A stretch of DNA of 64,000 nt from Syntrophomonas sp. DTU019 (GTDB taxonomy: Bacteria > Bacillota > Syntrophomonadia > Syntrophomonadales > Syntrophomonadaceae). The position numbers and the translations under genes were made by a program. This document shows, piece after piece, positions 23,589-31,558 of the stretch (position 1 is its first letter; every line of letters starts with the position of its first letter). Below the pieces are notes generated by a model. It worked only from the letters and a program-made list of their open reading frames with translations, was not told the DNA's origin and searched no databases. The stretch covers positions 558,001-622,000 of the forward strand of contig CAJYDM010000002.1 in assembly GCA_913757435.1 (NCBI GenBank), read 5' to 3'.

Positions 23589-24552
23589 TATCGGATCGGT
23601 CAGCAGCAATTTTGTGCTTATTGACCAGCAGCAACAGGTCGTGTCCAAGGTCTATCTGCGCACTAACGGAAATCCCGTAAATGCAATTCGCGAAGGCTTC
23701 CAGAGCCTGCGCCGCCAAATGCCTGAAGATGCTGGAATAGCTGCTGTTGGGGCAACCGGGAGCGGCCGCCATCTGGCTGACATAATACTGGGTGCAGATG
23801 TGGTCAAAAATGAGATAACCACCCATGCGGTAGCGGCCTGTCATTATGACCCAGCCTGCCAGACAGTCATCGAGATCGGGGGTCAGGATTCCAAAATAAT
23901 CATTCTGCGCGATGGTATTGTCTATGATTTTGCCATGAATACTGTGTGCGCCGCAGGAACCGGGTCATTCCTGGATCAGCAGGCTGCTCGGCTGGGGATC
24001 GCCATTGAGAACCTGGGTGAACAGTCCCTGGCTTCTTCACGGCCAGTGAGGATTGCAGGCCGCTGTGGGGTTTTTGCTGAATCCGACATGATACATAAAC
24101 AGCAGATGGGCTATCCCATGAGCGATATATTGATGGGCCTATGTGAAGCCATGGTAAGAAATTATCTTAACAATGTAGGCAAAGGCAAAAAAATATTAGC
24201 TCCGGTGGTTTTCCAGGGTGGAGTAGCAGCCAACCGGGGAATCCGAAAGGCCTTTGAAAAATCCTTGGGCTTGCCGGTGGCAGTACCCGAGAACCACGAT
24301 GTTATGGGAGCCATCGGTGCAGCTATTCTAGCTGGCGAAGCCGTATCTGCGAGCCAGCCGACCCGTTTCAGGGGAGACGGCTTCATACTAGAAGGTGACT
24401 TTAAGACTCGCAGCCTTGATTGCCAGGGCTGTCCCAACCTATGCGAAGTGGCCTGCATCATGCGTGACCGCAAGATACTTTCTTACTGGGGGGATCGCTG
24501 CCGCAAATGGGAAACCTCCCTTAAACCTGCCGCGCAGGCGGTAGTAGTGTAG
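23566..24552 (+). CDS. BadF/BadG/BcrA/BcrD-type ATPase, dehydratase activator
   Basis: 328-aa ASKHA-fold ATPase like HgdC, the activator that drives an electron into 2-hydroxyacyl-CoA dehydratases at the cost of ATP. Start at GTG 23566 behind AAGGAGG. Motifs: YFLGVDIGSVSSNFVLID (phosphate 1), IEIGGQDSKIIIL, and the two cysteines that hold the dimer-bridging [4Fe-4S] cluster in NTVCAAGTGSFLDQQ and GRCGVFAESDMIH. An extra C-terminal four-Cys segment, CQGCPNLCEVAC, may bind another cluster. Overlaps the preceding gene by 23 bp. Confidence 0.88.
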   Translation: MQYFLGVDIGSVSSNFVLIDQQQQVVSKVYLRTNGNPVNAIREGFQSLRRQMPEDAGIAAVGATGSGRHLADIILGADVVKNEITTHAVAACHYDPACQTVIEIGGQDSKIIILRDGIVYDFAMNTVCAAGTGSFLDQQAARLGIAIENLGEQSLASSRPVRIAGRCGVFAESDMIHKQQMGYPMSDILMGLCEAMVRNYLNNVGKGKKILAPVVFQGGVAANRGIRKAFEKSLGLPVAVPENHDVMGAIGAAILAGEAVSASQPTRFRGDGFILEGDFKTRSLDCQGCPNLCEVACIMRDRKILSYWGDRCRKWETSLKPAAQAVVV

Positions 24553-24742
24553 CTCTCACTCATCCTCTAAAATGGTCAGGAGCTGATTTTTCAGGCGGTA
24601 GAGCTTCTCTGCTGATTGAGGCTCCTGCCGCATGTCCAGTTCCAGTCGCAACTGCGCAGGCCGGGCTGAGAGCCAGGTTGCGAGAAACTATTAACAAAGC
24701 CTCTCCTATATCATGGGTTACAGCTGATGTCAGGAAAGCAGC

Positions 24743-25561
24743 TTATGACGACGGACGGGATTGCTCAGTAATGACCCGCTTTATAAGCTGGCCGGGTATG
24801 AGATCGAAGCCTTCCTCCAGCGGCAGAGCAGGGGGATGTGCGGCAAATTTGTGCGATTCACAGAGGCAGTAGAAGGGTATGTGGCTTTTCAGGCAAGCCT
24901 GAGCCAACTCCAGACTGGGATGTCCGTTAATAACGGTCCCATCCGCAAGTATGCTGTCAGCACCTATCAAGGCTAGGTTTAACTTCCCCAGGTGGGAAGG
25001 AAGTTGTGACATGCTGATGACCTGGCACTGTATCCCCCCAACCCTCAGAGTGGAGGCCATCATCTCACCATAGGACATTGGGCTGCTTCCCTGCGCAGCT
25101 TCAACCATCAATACTGAACAGTTCTTGCCCTCAGCCGCGGCCTGCAATAGGGCAGAAGCAACCGTGGCGCTGAAGCTGCAACTCAAGAGGCGGTCCCCGT
25201 TACTGATCATGGCAGCGCCGTTTTTGACTGTCAGGTCGTAATCCCGGTCCAAAGCTTTTAATATCTGCTCTACCAGAATGCTGACCGCTTCAACGGGATG
25301 CTCAGGCGGAGCGGCGATCCTCAGAGCGTCGATACCCTCTCTAAAAACCTGCAGGCCGTTAAATATGGAAGCCATTACTGGCCTGATGCGCTGCAGCCGG
25401 ACAGCTAGAGATTCCAGTTCTTGCAGGTATTCCAGCCAATTCCCGCAGGGCAGTTCGGCAGCTTCATCTTTTAACAGCAACAGGGCCTGACGCAGCAGAA
25501 AGCTGGCTCCGTGCTGCCGATCCAGGGCCAACTGCCGGGCTTTAATTTCTTGTCTAGGCAT
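24743..25561 (-). CDS. Translation initiation factor 2B alpha/MtnA-like protein
   Basis: 272 aa on the reverse strand. The C-terminal half has the IF-2B/sugar-phosphate isomerase fold: ISNGDRLLSCSFSATVASAL, CSVLMVEAAQG and LNLALIGADSILADGTVING. In MtnA-type isomerases a Cys and an Asp are catalytic; both have plausible counterparts here (SCS and GADS). Bacteria lack eIF2B, so an isomerase or sugar-phosphate-binding role is more likely than translation. The N-terminal helical part is typical of the family. It overlaps the upstream Nudix gene by 8 bp; in some archaea the two domains are, to my recollection, fused. Confidence 0.72.
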   Translation of the reverse strand: MPRQEIKARQLALDRQHGASFLLRQALLLLKDEAAELPCGNWLEYLQELESLAVRLQRIRPVMASIFNGLQVFREGIDALRIAAPPEHPVEAVSILVEQILKALDRDYDLTVKNGAAMISNGDRLLSCSFSATVASALLQAAAEGKNCSVLMVEAAQGSSPMSYGEMMASTLRVGGIQCQVISMSQLPSHLGKLNLALIGADSILADGTVINGHPSLELAQACLKSHIPFYCLCESHKFAAHPPALPLEEGFDLIPGQLIKRVITEQSRPSS

Positions 25562-25958
25562 CGGCTACCTTTAGCCAGGTTGCATACAACATAGGAACAC
25601 AGTCGAATTTCTTTATATCCTGTGGCGCTATCCACTGGTATTCCACATGTTCCCAATCCACGATGATGCGGTCCGGGCTCTTGACGTAAAAACGGAAGGG
25701 ATGCACCAGCCAGAGTGTATCCCTGTCCGGCACTTCAAGAACGGAACCCGATTTTACCAAAACCAGGTCTTTAATGTTCAAACTGGCTTCTTCTTCGATC
25801 TCCAAATAAGCCTGGTTCAGCGCACTGCGGCCTTCAGGAAGATAGCCGCTGATCCCTGCCCATTTGCGTTGATAAGAGCCCACCTGTGAGCTGCGCTTTA
25901 AAAGCAGGATTTTGCCGTCGTGTTCCAGGAAACAGGTTATGACATGATTGCTTACCAA
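25554..25958 (-). CDS. Nudix hydrolase with degenerate Nudix box
   Basis: 134 aa, TTG start behind GGAGG. Nudix fold is clear: HVITCFLEHDGKILLLKRS, then SYQRKWAGISG. The Nudix box reads GYLPEGRSAL then NQAYLEIEEEASL; against G-x5-E-x7-REUxEExGU it has lost the first Glu (now Arg), the Arg (now Leu) and the final Gly (now Ser), but keeps the metal-binding Glu run. Activity may be altered. Coupled with the IF-2B-like gene downstream, which suggests a shared nucleotide- or sugar-phosphate-related job. Confidence 0.75.
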   Translation of the reverse strand: MVSNHVITCFLEHDGKILLLKRSSQVGSYQRKWAGISGYLPEGRSALNQAYLEIEEEASLNIKDLVLVKSGSVLEVPDRDTLWLVHPFRFYVKSPDRIIVDWEHVEYQWIAPQDIKKFDCVPMLYATWLKVADA

Positions 25959-26073
25959 GGCTTTACCTCCTTATGCTGCGCTGTGGCCGGAAAATGTGCG
26001 CTTGGCGCCGGGCTGCCTTGCTGCCCGAGGTCTACTGCGTTATATTTACTATAATACATGGAAAGGAACCCTC

Positions 26074-26775
26074 ATGGCTACCATTGACCAGCGCCTCCTG
26101 GCGGCCAGTGAGATGATTATTGCCGATGGTACGGTAGCGGATATCGGTACCGACCATGGCCAGCTGCCGCTTTTTCTGCTTGAAAAAGGATTGTCACCCC
26201 TGGTCATAGCTACTGAATGGGGCGACGGGCCATTTTGCCGGGCCCGGAAAAGCATTGCCCAATCACCCTGGAAGGACTCCATTCAGTTGCGGCAGGGGTA
26301 TGGGCTGGAACCGCTCAAGCCGGGTGAGGTCCAGAATGTTGTGATCATGGGTATGGGGGGTGATCTGCTGGCCGCTATCATCAGCCGGGATTGGCTTCAC
26401 AGCGCTTCTTTTGAGCGGTTGGTGTTACAGCCCATGACCAGGCCTGCAGTAGTGCGCCGTATCCTGGCCGCGAAAGGCTGGGTCTTGCTGGAAGAGAGGG
26501 TGGTTCAGGTGAAAAATCGGTTCTTTGTGCTTATGAGCTATCGCCCCGGGACAAAGCCTTACCAGCTCTCCCCATTGGAAGAACAAATTGGGCAGCACAT
26601 TTTAAAATCCTGCGGGCCTACCGAACTGGCGTATATGTCTTATTGTTGGCGCGGTTTCAGAAGAATAGCTGATAGCCTGTCCCAATCGGGACAGAGCGCC
26701 ACCATCCCCAAGTTGAACCAATACCAAGTCCTATGCAGAGAATTGGAGGATATTATCAATGGCATACACGGTTAA
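26074..26775 (+). CDS. trmK: tRNA (adenine-22-N1)-methyltransferase TrmK
   Basis: 233-aa SAM-dependent methyltransferase making m1A at position 22 of tRNA. SAM-binding motif I is VADIGTDHGQLPLFLL; the family tetrad NVVIMGMGGDLL and QPMTRPAVVRRIL follow. The acidic SAM-ribose segment reads ATEWGDGPF where homologues usually have A-S-D-V. ATG 26074 has GGAAAGGAA upstream; a longer frame to 25948 lacks support. TATAAT at 26050-26055 could be its -10. It overlaps the nif3-like gene by 17 bp, the yqfN-yqfO arrangement of Bacillus. Confidence 0.92.
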   Translation: MATIDQRLLAASEMIIADGTVADIGTDHGQLPLFLLEKGLSPLVIATEWGDGPFCRARKSIAQSPWKDSIQLRQGYGLEPLKPGEVQNVVIMGMGGDLLAAIISRDWLHSASFERLVLQPMTRPAVVRRILAAKGWVLLEERVVQVKNRFFVLMSYRPGTKPYQLSPLEEQIGQHILKSCGPTELAYMSYCWRGFRRIADSLSQSGQSATIPKLNQYQVLCRELEDIINGIHG

Positions 26776-27874
26776 AGATATCATCGCCACACTGGAGCAA
26801 CACTACCCTTCTTATTTGTGCGCTTCCTGGGATAATTCCGGCCTGCAGCTAGGCTCCCCGCTAGCTGTGGTTAAGAAAGTCGGTGTAGCCCTGGACTTGG
26901 ATCCGTACATCGTCGCCAATGCGATAGAGGCAGAAGTGGATATGATCATTACCCATCATCCCCTGTTTTTTAAGGGGATCAAAAGCCTGCGCTCCGATAG
27001 TTCCTGGGGAGCCATGATATATCGGCTTATCTCGGCAAACATTGCCGTTTACGCGGCACATACCAATCTGGACGCGGCCCCCCGGGGTTTGAATCAGCGC
27101 CTGGCTGAGATGCTGGGACTACAGGATATTAAGCCTTTGTTTGCAGACATAGAGGGTGAACTCAATAAAATCGTGGTCTATGTTCCTATAAGCCATGTCA
27201 AAGCGGTACAACAGGCTATGGCCGAGGCAGGTGCTGGCCATATCGGCAACTATTCAGCCTGCAGTTTTCGCACCGCCGGCATCGGTACTTTCCGGCCTGA
27301 AGCCGGAAGCAACCCCTACATCGGTTCCGCAGGGGTGATGGAGGAAGTGGAGGAGTACCGCCTGGAGACGGTGGTGGAAAAAAACGGCTTAAGAGAGGTC
27401 ATCGAGTCAATGTTGTCCGCCCATCCTTATGAAGAAGTAGCTTATGACATTTTTCCCCTGCTAAACCGGGGGCCTACCTACAGTATGGGCCGCAGGGGGC
27501 GTTTGCCCCAACCGTGTCCTCTGGATCGGTTGGCCGAACAGGTTAAAGATGTCTACCAGTGCCAGGGGTTGAGGGTGGTTGGTGATGGAAGCCAATCAGT
27601 ACAGCGGGTGGCATTGATTAGTGGTTCCGGAGGATCGCTGTTGTCCAGATTCAACAGTAACATAACCGATGTGGTGATCACCGGGGATGTGAAATATCAT
27701 GAAGCCCAAGAAGCACAGCTTAATGGGGTAAAAATAATAGATGCCGGACATGAGGACTTAGAAAAGCATATGATACCCTTGCTCGCCGAAGTCTTAAAGC
27801 ATAGGGTTGAAAGCCGACAGCCGGATATTAAGGTGGTTGAATTACTCCCGACTCCGATATTCAGGCATTTATAA
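26759..27874 (+). CDS. Nif3-like dinuclear metal-centre protein (YqfO type)
   Basis: 371 aa. Nif3/YbgI family with a bimetal site; the family was once annotated as GTP cyclohydrolase I type 2 but its true role is unsettled. Metal ligands: ITHHPLFFKGIKSL, AVYAAHTNLDAAPRGLN and near the C-terminus DVVITGDVKYHEA with DAGHEDLEKH. The middle insert (about residues 130-235, KIVVYVPISHVKAVQQAM) is the PII-like domain of the long YqfO form. Translationally linked to trmK. Confidence 0.92.
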   Translation: MAYTVKDIIATLEQHYPSYLCASWDNSGLQLGSPLAVVKKVGVALDLDPYIVANAIEAEVDMIITHHPLFFKGIKSLRSDSSWGAMIYRLISANIAVYAAHTNLDAAPRGLNQRLAEMLGLQDIKPLFADIEGELNKIVVYVPISHVKAVQQAMAEAGAGHIGNYSACSFRTAGIGTFRPEAGSNPYIGSAGVMEEVEEYRLETVVEKNGLREVIESMLSAHPYEEVAYDIFPLLNRGPTYSMGRRGRLPQPCPLDRLAEQVKDVYQCQGLRVVGDGSQSVQRVALISGSGGSLLSRFNSNITDVVITGDVKYHEAQEAQLNGVKIIDAGHEDLEKHMIPLLAEVLKHRVESRQPDIKVVELLPTPIFRHL

Positions 27875-28127
27875 AGGATTGGCCGACTGCTCCTGGCGAA
27901 GGACGATGATCCGGATAACTGAGCCAATATTGTAAAAATGTGGTATATGCCGTAACAATGGGACTTGATGAATAAAAGCTTATTTTAACAGGTAAAATGT
28001 ATTTAAGAGTTTTGGCATCGGATATTTAAAAAAAATTTCCGAAAAACATTTGTAAATAGCAGGAATTGCCGTTTTTTTGGGGAATGTAAAATATGGTTAA
28101 TAAAATAACATAAGGGAGGACTATGTC

Positions 28128-28451
28128 GTGAACAAATCGGAACTTGTTAAGTCAATAGCGGAAAAGGCAGAGATCACCCAGAAGGATGCTGCCAAAGCCC
28201 TGGATGCTACGGTTGAAGCTATTCAGAAGGCCTTAGCCGGCGGGGATAAAGTGCAAATCATAGGTTTCGGAAGTTTCGAAGTACGCGACCGCAAGGAAAG
28301 AAAGGTCATTAGCCCGGCAACCGGTGAAGAAATTAAGGTTCCTGCCACCAAAGTTCCGGCATTCAAACCCGGCAAATCCCTTAAAGAAGCTGTTGCGGTA
28401 AAAATACCGGTAAAAGCTAGTGCTAAGAAAAAAGGCGGCAAAAAGAAATAG
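28128..28451 (+). CDS. hup: HU-type nucleoid protein with lysine-rich tail
   Basis: 107 aa, GTG start behind AAGGGAGGA. Standard HU body (residues 1-91): MNKSELVKSIAEKAEITQKD, IIGFGSFEVRDRKERK and PATKVPAFKPGKSLK, the DNA-binding arm and closing helix. A C-terminal extension rich in Ala and Lys (KASAKKKGGKKK) is absent from most Bacillus HU proteins; comparable tails in other bacteria add DNA or RNA affinity. A strong terminator follows. Confidence 0.95.
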   Translation: MNKSELVKSIAEKAEITQKDAAKALDATVEAIQKALAGGDKVQIIGFGSFEVRDRKERKVISPATGEEIKVPATKVPAFKPGKSLKEAVAVKIPVKASAKKKGGKKK

Positions 28452-28469
28452 CAACAAAATAGCAATTAA

Positions 28470-28504
28470 AAAAAGAGGTATATAGGATATACCTCTTTTT
28501 TTAT
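28470..28504 (+). terminator. Rho-independent terminator after hup
   Basis: GAGGTATAT (28475-28483) pairs with ATATACCTC (28487-28495) over a 3-nt loop, flanked by A and T runs that extend the stem. The symmetry means it could also work on the reverse strand, after rnpB. Confidence 0.92.
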
Positions 28505-28524
28505 TGTATGTAGCCGAATTGATG

Positions 28525-28942
28525 GGCAAGTAAATCTGTAAGCGGAGTTCTGTATTCGATAGTCATCTATCTGGGATGCCAGTTGCCTGACACCTCTTGC
28601 GACCTAACCCGGGAACGAGGCGGGCAACCTCATGGTTCCTCTATTCGGTCTTGCTCCAGGTGGGGTTTACCGAGCCGTTTAGTCGCCTAAACGCTGGTGA
28701 GCTCTTACCTCGCCTTTCCACCCTTACCAAAAACGGAGGTCGGAAATCGAAAGTCCATTCTGTATAGAGCCTGGTTGGCTAATATCTAACTTCCGACATC
28801 CGATTTCCGACTTCCGTTTTGGCGGTTTGTTTCTGTGGCACTTGCCTTAGGGTCGCCCCCACTGGACGTTATCCAGCACCTTGCCCTGCGGAGCTCCGAC
28901 TTTCCTCAGGTTATAAACCTGCGACTATCTGATTTACTTGCC
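28525..28942 (-). ncRNA. rnpB: RNase P RNA, class A, with enlarged P12-region hairpin
   Basis: Catalytic RNA of RNase P, about 418 nt, reverse strand. The 5' end GGCAAGTAAATC pairs with the 3' end GATTTACTTGCC to form P1. The conserved core is readable: GAGGAAAGTCCGAGCTC near the 5' end (P4/J3-4), AACGTCCAGTGGGGGCGACC, AAGGGTGGAAAGGCGAGGTAAG, and ACAGAACTCCGCTTAC near the 3' end. Between core segments, in the P12 position, lies an unusually long hairpin: 28727-28749 pairs with 28801-28822. It includes a repeated unit of the form TCGGAAATCGG. tRNA 5'-end maturation should not need that arm. Confidence 0.95.
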
Positions 28943-28967
28943 GAATGTATCAACTCGTGCAGTATTT

Positions 28968-28996
28968 ATTATAATTACTAGAAGCATGGTTGTAAA
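28968..28996 (-). promoter_or_regulatory. Sigma-A promoter of rnpB
   Basis: On the reverse strand TTTACA, 17 bp, TATAAT. The predicted start near 28961 lies about 20 nt before the mature 5' end, so some 5' trimming would be needed. Confidence 0.7.
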
Positions 28997-29119
28997 GCAG
29001 CGTGAAATTATGGCTTTAAATAAAAAATGTGGCGAGCCAGGGAGGAAAAAAGTAATTTTTAGAGAATACATAACCTAGCGAAAGCAGGGAGTGACGGAGA
29101 AGATCAGAAATGTTCAAGT

Positions 29120-29149
29120 TTCTTGTTTTACCTGTGCTAGAATTATAAT
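29120..29149 (+). promoter_or_regulatory. Sigma-A-like promoter of the 105-aa membrane protein gene
   Basis: TTCTTG (29120-29125), 18 bp, TATAAT (29144-29149), 36 bp before the start codon. The -10 is perfect, the -35 is moderate. Confidence 0.5.
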
Positions 29150-29184
29150 ATACTTACTAAAGAGATAAAGGGGGGTGAAGAAAG

Positions 29185-29502
29185 ATGTTGTTTGGATCGG
29201 AACATGCAGCTGCCGGGGGGTTTTATAATGGTCCGCTTTTTACCATTCTGGTTATCCTTTTAACGGTGTGGATCTTTCTGAAGTTCTGTGGTTGGGCCAA
29301 GAAACAGGCGCTGTCAGCAGGCGCTAAAAAGGGTATTTTTATACTCACCGCCGTGGGTGCAATAGCTTTTAACGTAATGTATTCTCTGGGGAATTCAGCG
29401 TTTGAACGCGGCGAGGGTCTCAATATGGCCACCATCGCGGTTGTATCAGCATTAGTGTGGGTGTTCATTTTCTCCTACGCCCTGATGTCAGACACAAAAT
29501 AG
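29185..29502 (+). CDS. Uncharacterised three-helix membrane protein
   Basis: 105 aa. Helices at about residues 13-32 (YNGPLFTILVILLTVWIFL), 48-66 (GIFILTAVGAIAFNVMYSL) and 80-100 (MATIAVVSALVWVFIFSYAL). No functional motif. RBS GGGGGGTGA, own promoter and own terminator, so it is a monocistronic gene with a clean setting. Not recognised. Confidence 0.7.
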   Translation: MLFGSEHAAAGGFYNGPLFTILVILLTVWIFLKFCGWAKKQALSAGAKKGIFILTAVGAIAFNVMYSLGNSAFERGEGLNMATIAVVSALVWVFIFSYALMSDTK

Positions 29503-29514
29503 GTTATACGGTTT

Positions 29515-29542
29515 AAAGGCGGCTTTATGCCGCCTTTTTTAT
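29515..29542 (+). terminator. Rho-independent terminator
   Basis: AAAGGCGGC (29515-29523) pairs perfectly with GCCGCCTTT (29529-29537) over TTTAT, then more T residues. Confidence 0.95.
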
Positions 29543-29581
29543 TGGTTATAATAGCCCTATAGTTTAAAAGGGTGGATAAAC

Positions 29582-31393
29582 ATGGATGAACTCACCAAAA
29601 TAACCATTATTCGTAGCGATCAGACGGATACAGCGGTCTGGTGCTATTCCGGGCAGAACCTCTGGGAGGCCTTGGCAGCTAACGGATTGATATCATCTGG
29701 GGCTTGTTCAGGACAGAAACTCTGCGGCAAATGCAAGCTCAAGGTTAAGGGGGAGCTTTCGGCACCTGATGAAGCAGAACGCTACCTGCTCTTGCCTGAA
29801 GAGGTAAAGGCGGGGGTTAGGCTGGCCTGCCGTATTCCGGTGGTTCCAGGCCTGGAGGTATTTCTCGAGGATCTGCCGGGGGTGGCTGCTCGGTCAGCTT
29901 TCACCACTGCAGTAATTCAGGATTCTGAGCACAAAATTACCCACAAAAAGGTTTATCTTCCCGGTTTTGATCGCCATAATCCGGTTTCAATACAGGAAAG
30001 GCTGCAAAAAGCCGTCTCTAACCTGGAAGTGCATTTAAACCCGGTTGAGCTCAACCAATTGCACCGTATTGACCGGGCCGATCGTCCGGTATTGGAATTG
30101 AACGCTTTGGTGGATGAGCAACAGCGTCTGATTTATGCCGGTAAAACCAGGCAGAAGCTTTATGGAGCAGCTCTGGACATCGGCACCACTAGCCTGGTGG
30201 GAACGTTAGTCGACCTGGAAACCAATCAGACTGTGGCTACAGCCACTATGCCCAATATGCAACGGGTTTATGGAGATGATATTATCTCTCGTCTGCAGTA
30301 TGTGTTGAACCATGATGACGGCTTGCAGACCCTGCACCAGGTTATCATCAATAATACCAACACTTTATTAGCCCACCTCACCAAGAGCTGCAGCAGTCAT
30401 CCTCAGGAGATATATCGGCTTGTCATGGTGGGCAATCCGGTAATGACTCACCTGTTTCTGGGTCTTAATCCGGCCGGCATGGCACAATCCCCCTTCTGTG
30501 GGATCATAACTGATGCTTACCGCTGTAATGCAGCCGAGCTAGGCGTGGTGGCGCACCGTAAAGCGGAGCTGCTGGTTCCGCCCCAGGCCGGCGGGTTCAT
30601 CGGAGCGGATGCCCTGACCGGTTTGCTGACCTTAAAGGAACCGATTCCTACGCCTTATGTGTTTATAGATATTGGTACCAACAGCGAGGTTATATTGGAC
30701 TCTGGCGGGGGGATGTGGGCTGCTTCAGCAGCTGCTGGGCCGGCCTTTGAAGGGGCTGGCATCCGCTGTGGGATGAAAGCCGCCAATGGTGCCATCGATC
30801 ATTTCTATTGGCAAGACCAAAAACTGTCCTATCATGTGCTGGGAGGCGGAAGTCCTCGCGGTATGTGCGGGTCAGCTCTGGTAGATTTGTTAGCCTATCT
30901 GTTGGAGAAAGGTATGCTGTCAGCAAATGGCAATTTGCTTGAGACTGAAGCGGGCTTAAAATCGAGGCTGGGTGAGCAGGGCAGGGAATTAATCATTGTG
31001 CCCGCCGCTGATTCTTTCCAGGGTATCCCGGTGGTATTAAGCCAGGAAGACCTACGCCGCCTGCAATTGGCCAAAGGGGCGGTGCGGGCTGCCATCGAGG
31101 TCTTGATGGGAGAGAGCGGGGTAAAAGTCCAATCTCTGAAAGCAGTATATCTGGCAGGGGCCTTCGGCAGTTATCTGAATGCTGAAAACGCTATAAAAGT
31201 TGGCCTGCTGCCCCAGGTAAACCCGGAAATGGTTCATAATATCGGCAATGCTGCCGGCAGGGGCGCTGCCGCTTACCTGTTAAGTGAGACTGCCCGCCAC
31301 CAATTGGGCAATCTCAGGCATAAGCTAAAGACCATTGCCCTGGCTGAACACCCTGAGTTTCAGCAGCAATTCCTGCGCCACATGGATTTTTAA
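29582..31393 (+). CDS. RACo-like ferredoxin/ASKHA ATPase (corrinoid-protein activator family)
   Basis: 603 aa. The N-terminal [2Fe-2S] domain (residues 1-100) has SGACSGQKLCGKCKLKV and a fourth Cys in RLACRI. The C-terminal DUF4445 ASKHA domain has GAALDIGTTSLVGTLVDL, MVGNPVMTHLFLG, YVFIDIGTNSEVIL and AVYLAGAFGSYL. Known relatives (RACo, RamA) reduce Co(II) corrinoid proteins with ATP. No methyltransferase or corrinoid protein gene is adjacent, so the partner lies elsewhere or the substrate differs. ATG behind AAAGGGTGG. Confidence 0.87.
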   Translation: MDELTKITIIRSDQTDTAVWCYSGQNLWEALAANGLISSGACSGQKLCGKCKLKVKGELSAPDEAERYLLLPEEVKAGVRLACRIPVVPGLEVFLEDLPGVAARSAFTTAVIQDSEHKITHKKVYLPGFDRHNPVSIQERLQKAVSNLEVHLNPVELNQLHRIDRADRPVLELNALVDEQQRLIYAGKTRQKLYGAALDIGTTSLVGTLVDLETNQTVATATMPNMQRVYGDDIISRLQYVLNHDDGLQTLHQVIINNTNTLLAHLTKSCSSHPQEIYRLVMVGNPVMTHLFLGLNPAGMAQSPFCGIITDAYRCNAAELGVVAHRKAELLVPPQAGGFIGADALTGLLTLKEPIPTPYVFIDIGTNSEVILDSGGGMWAASAAAGPAFEGAGIRCGMKAANGAIDHFYWQDQKLSYHVLGGGSPRGMCGSALVDLLAYLLEKGMLSANGNLLETEAGLKSRLGEQGRELIIVPAADSFQGIPVVLSQEDLRRLQLAKGAVRAAIEVLMGESGVKVQSLKAVYLAGAFGSYLNAENAIKVGLLPQVNPEMVHNIGNAAGRGAAAYLLSETARHQLGNLRHKLKTIALAEHPEFQQQFLRHMDF

Positions 31394-31460
31394 TGCACAT
31401 ACTATTGGTGAGGCATCTGAACGGTTTCGCCTGGCTCTGTCAGGTCGGATACTGCTGCAG

Positions 31461-31489
31461 TTGTCTAGCTGCACCTGTAAAGGTATACT
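31461..31489 (+). promoter_or_regulatory. Sigma-A promoter of the antiporter gene
   Basis: TTGTCT (31461-31466), 17 bp, TATACT (31484-31489). The leader then holds a hairpin (GACC-a-CTCC with GGAG-ga-GGTC) that includes the GGAGGAGG Shine-Dalgarno sequence. Confidence 0.6.
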
Positions 31490-31558
31490 GATTAGGGACC
31501 ACTCCACAGGGAGGAGGTCATTTTACAGTTGCGCGCCATTATGCGAGAAGGAGCCACC

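Noticed and set aside
24556-24687. Reverse-strand open frame ending LKNQLLTILEDE after the IF-2B-like gene
   Set aside because: Helical-looking sequence, but no usable start with an RBS and only 43 codons. Could be a remnant, not enough to call.
31393-31491. 32-codon Cys-rich frame overlapping the RACo-like stop codon
   Set aside because: No RBS, and it covers the antiporter promoter; probably chance.
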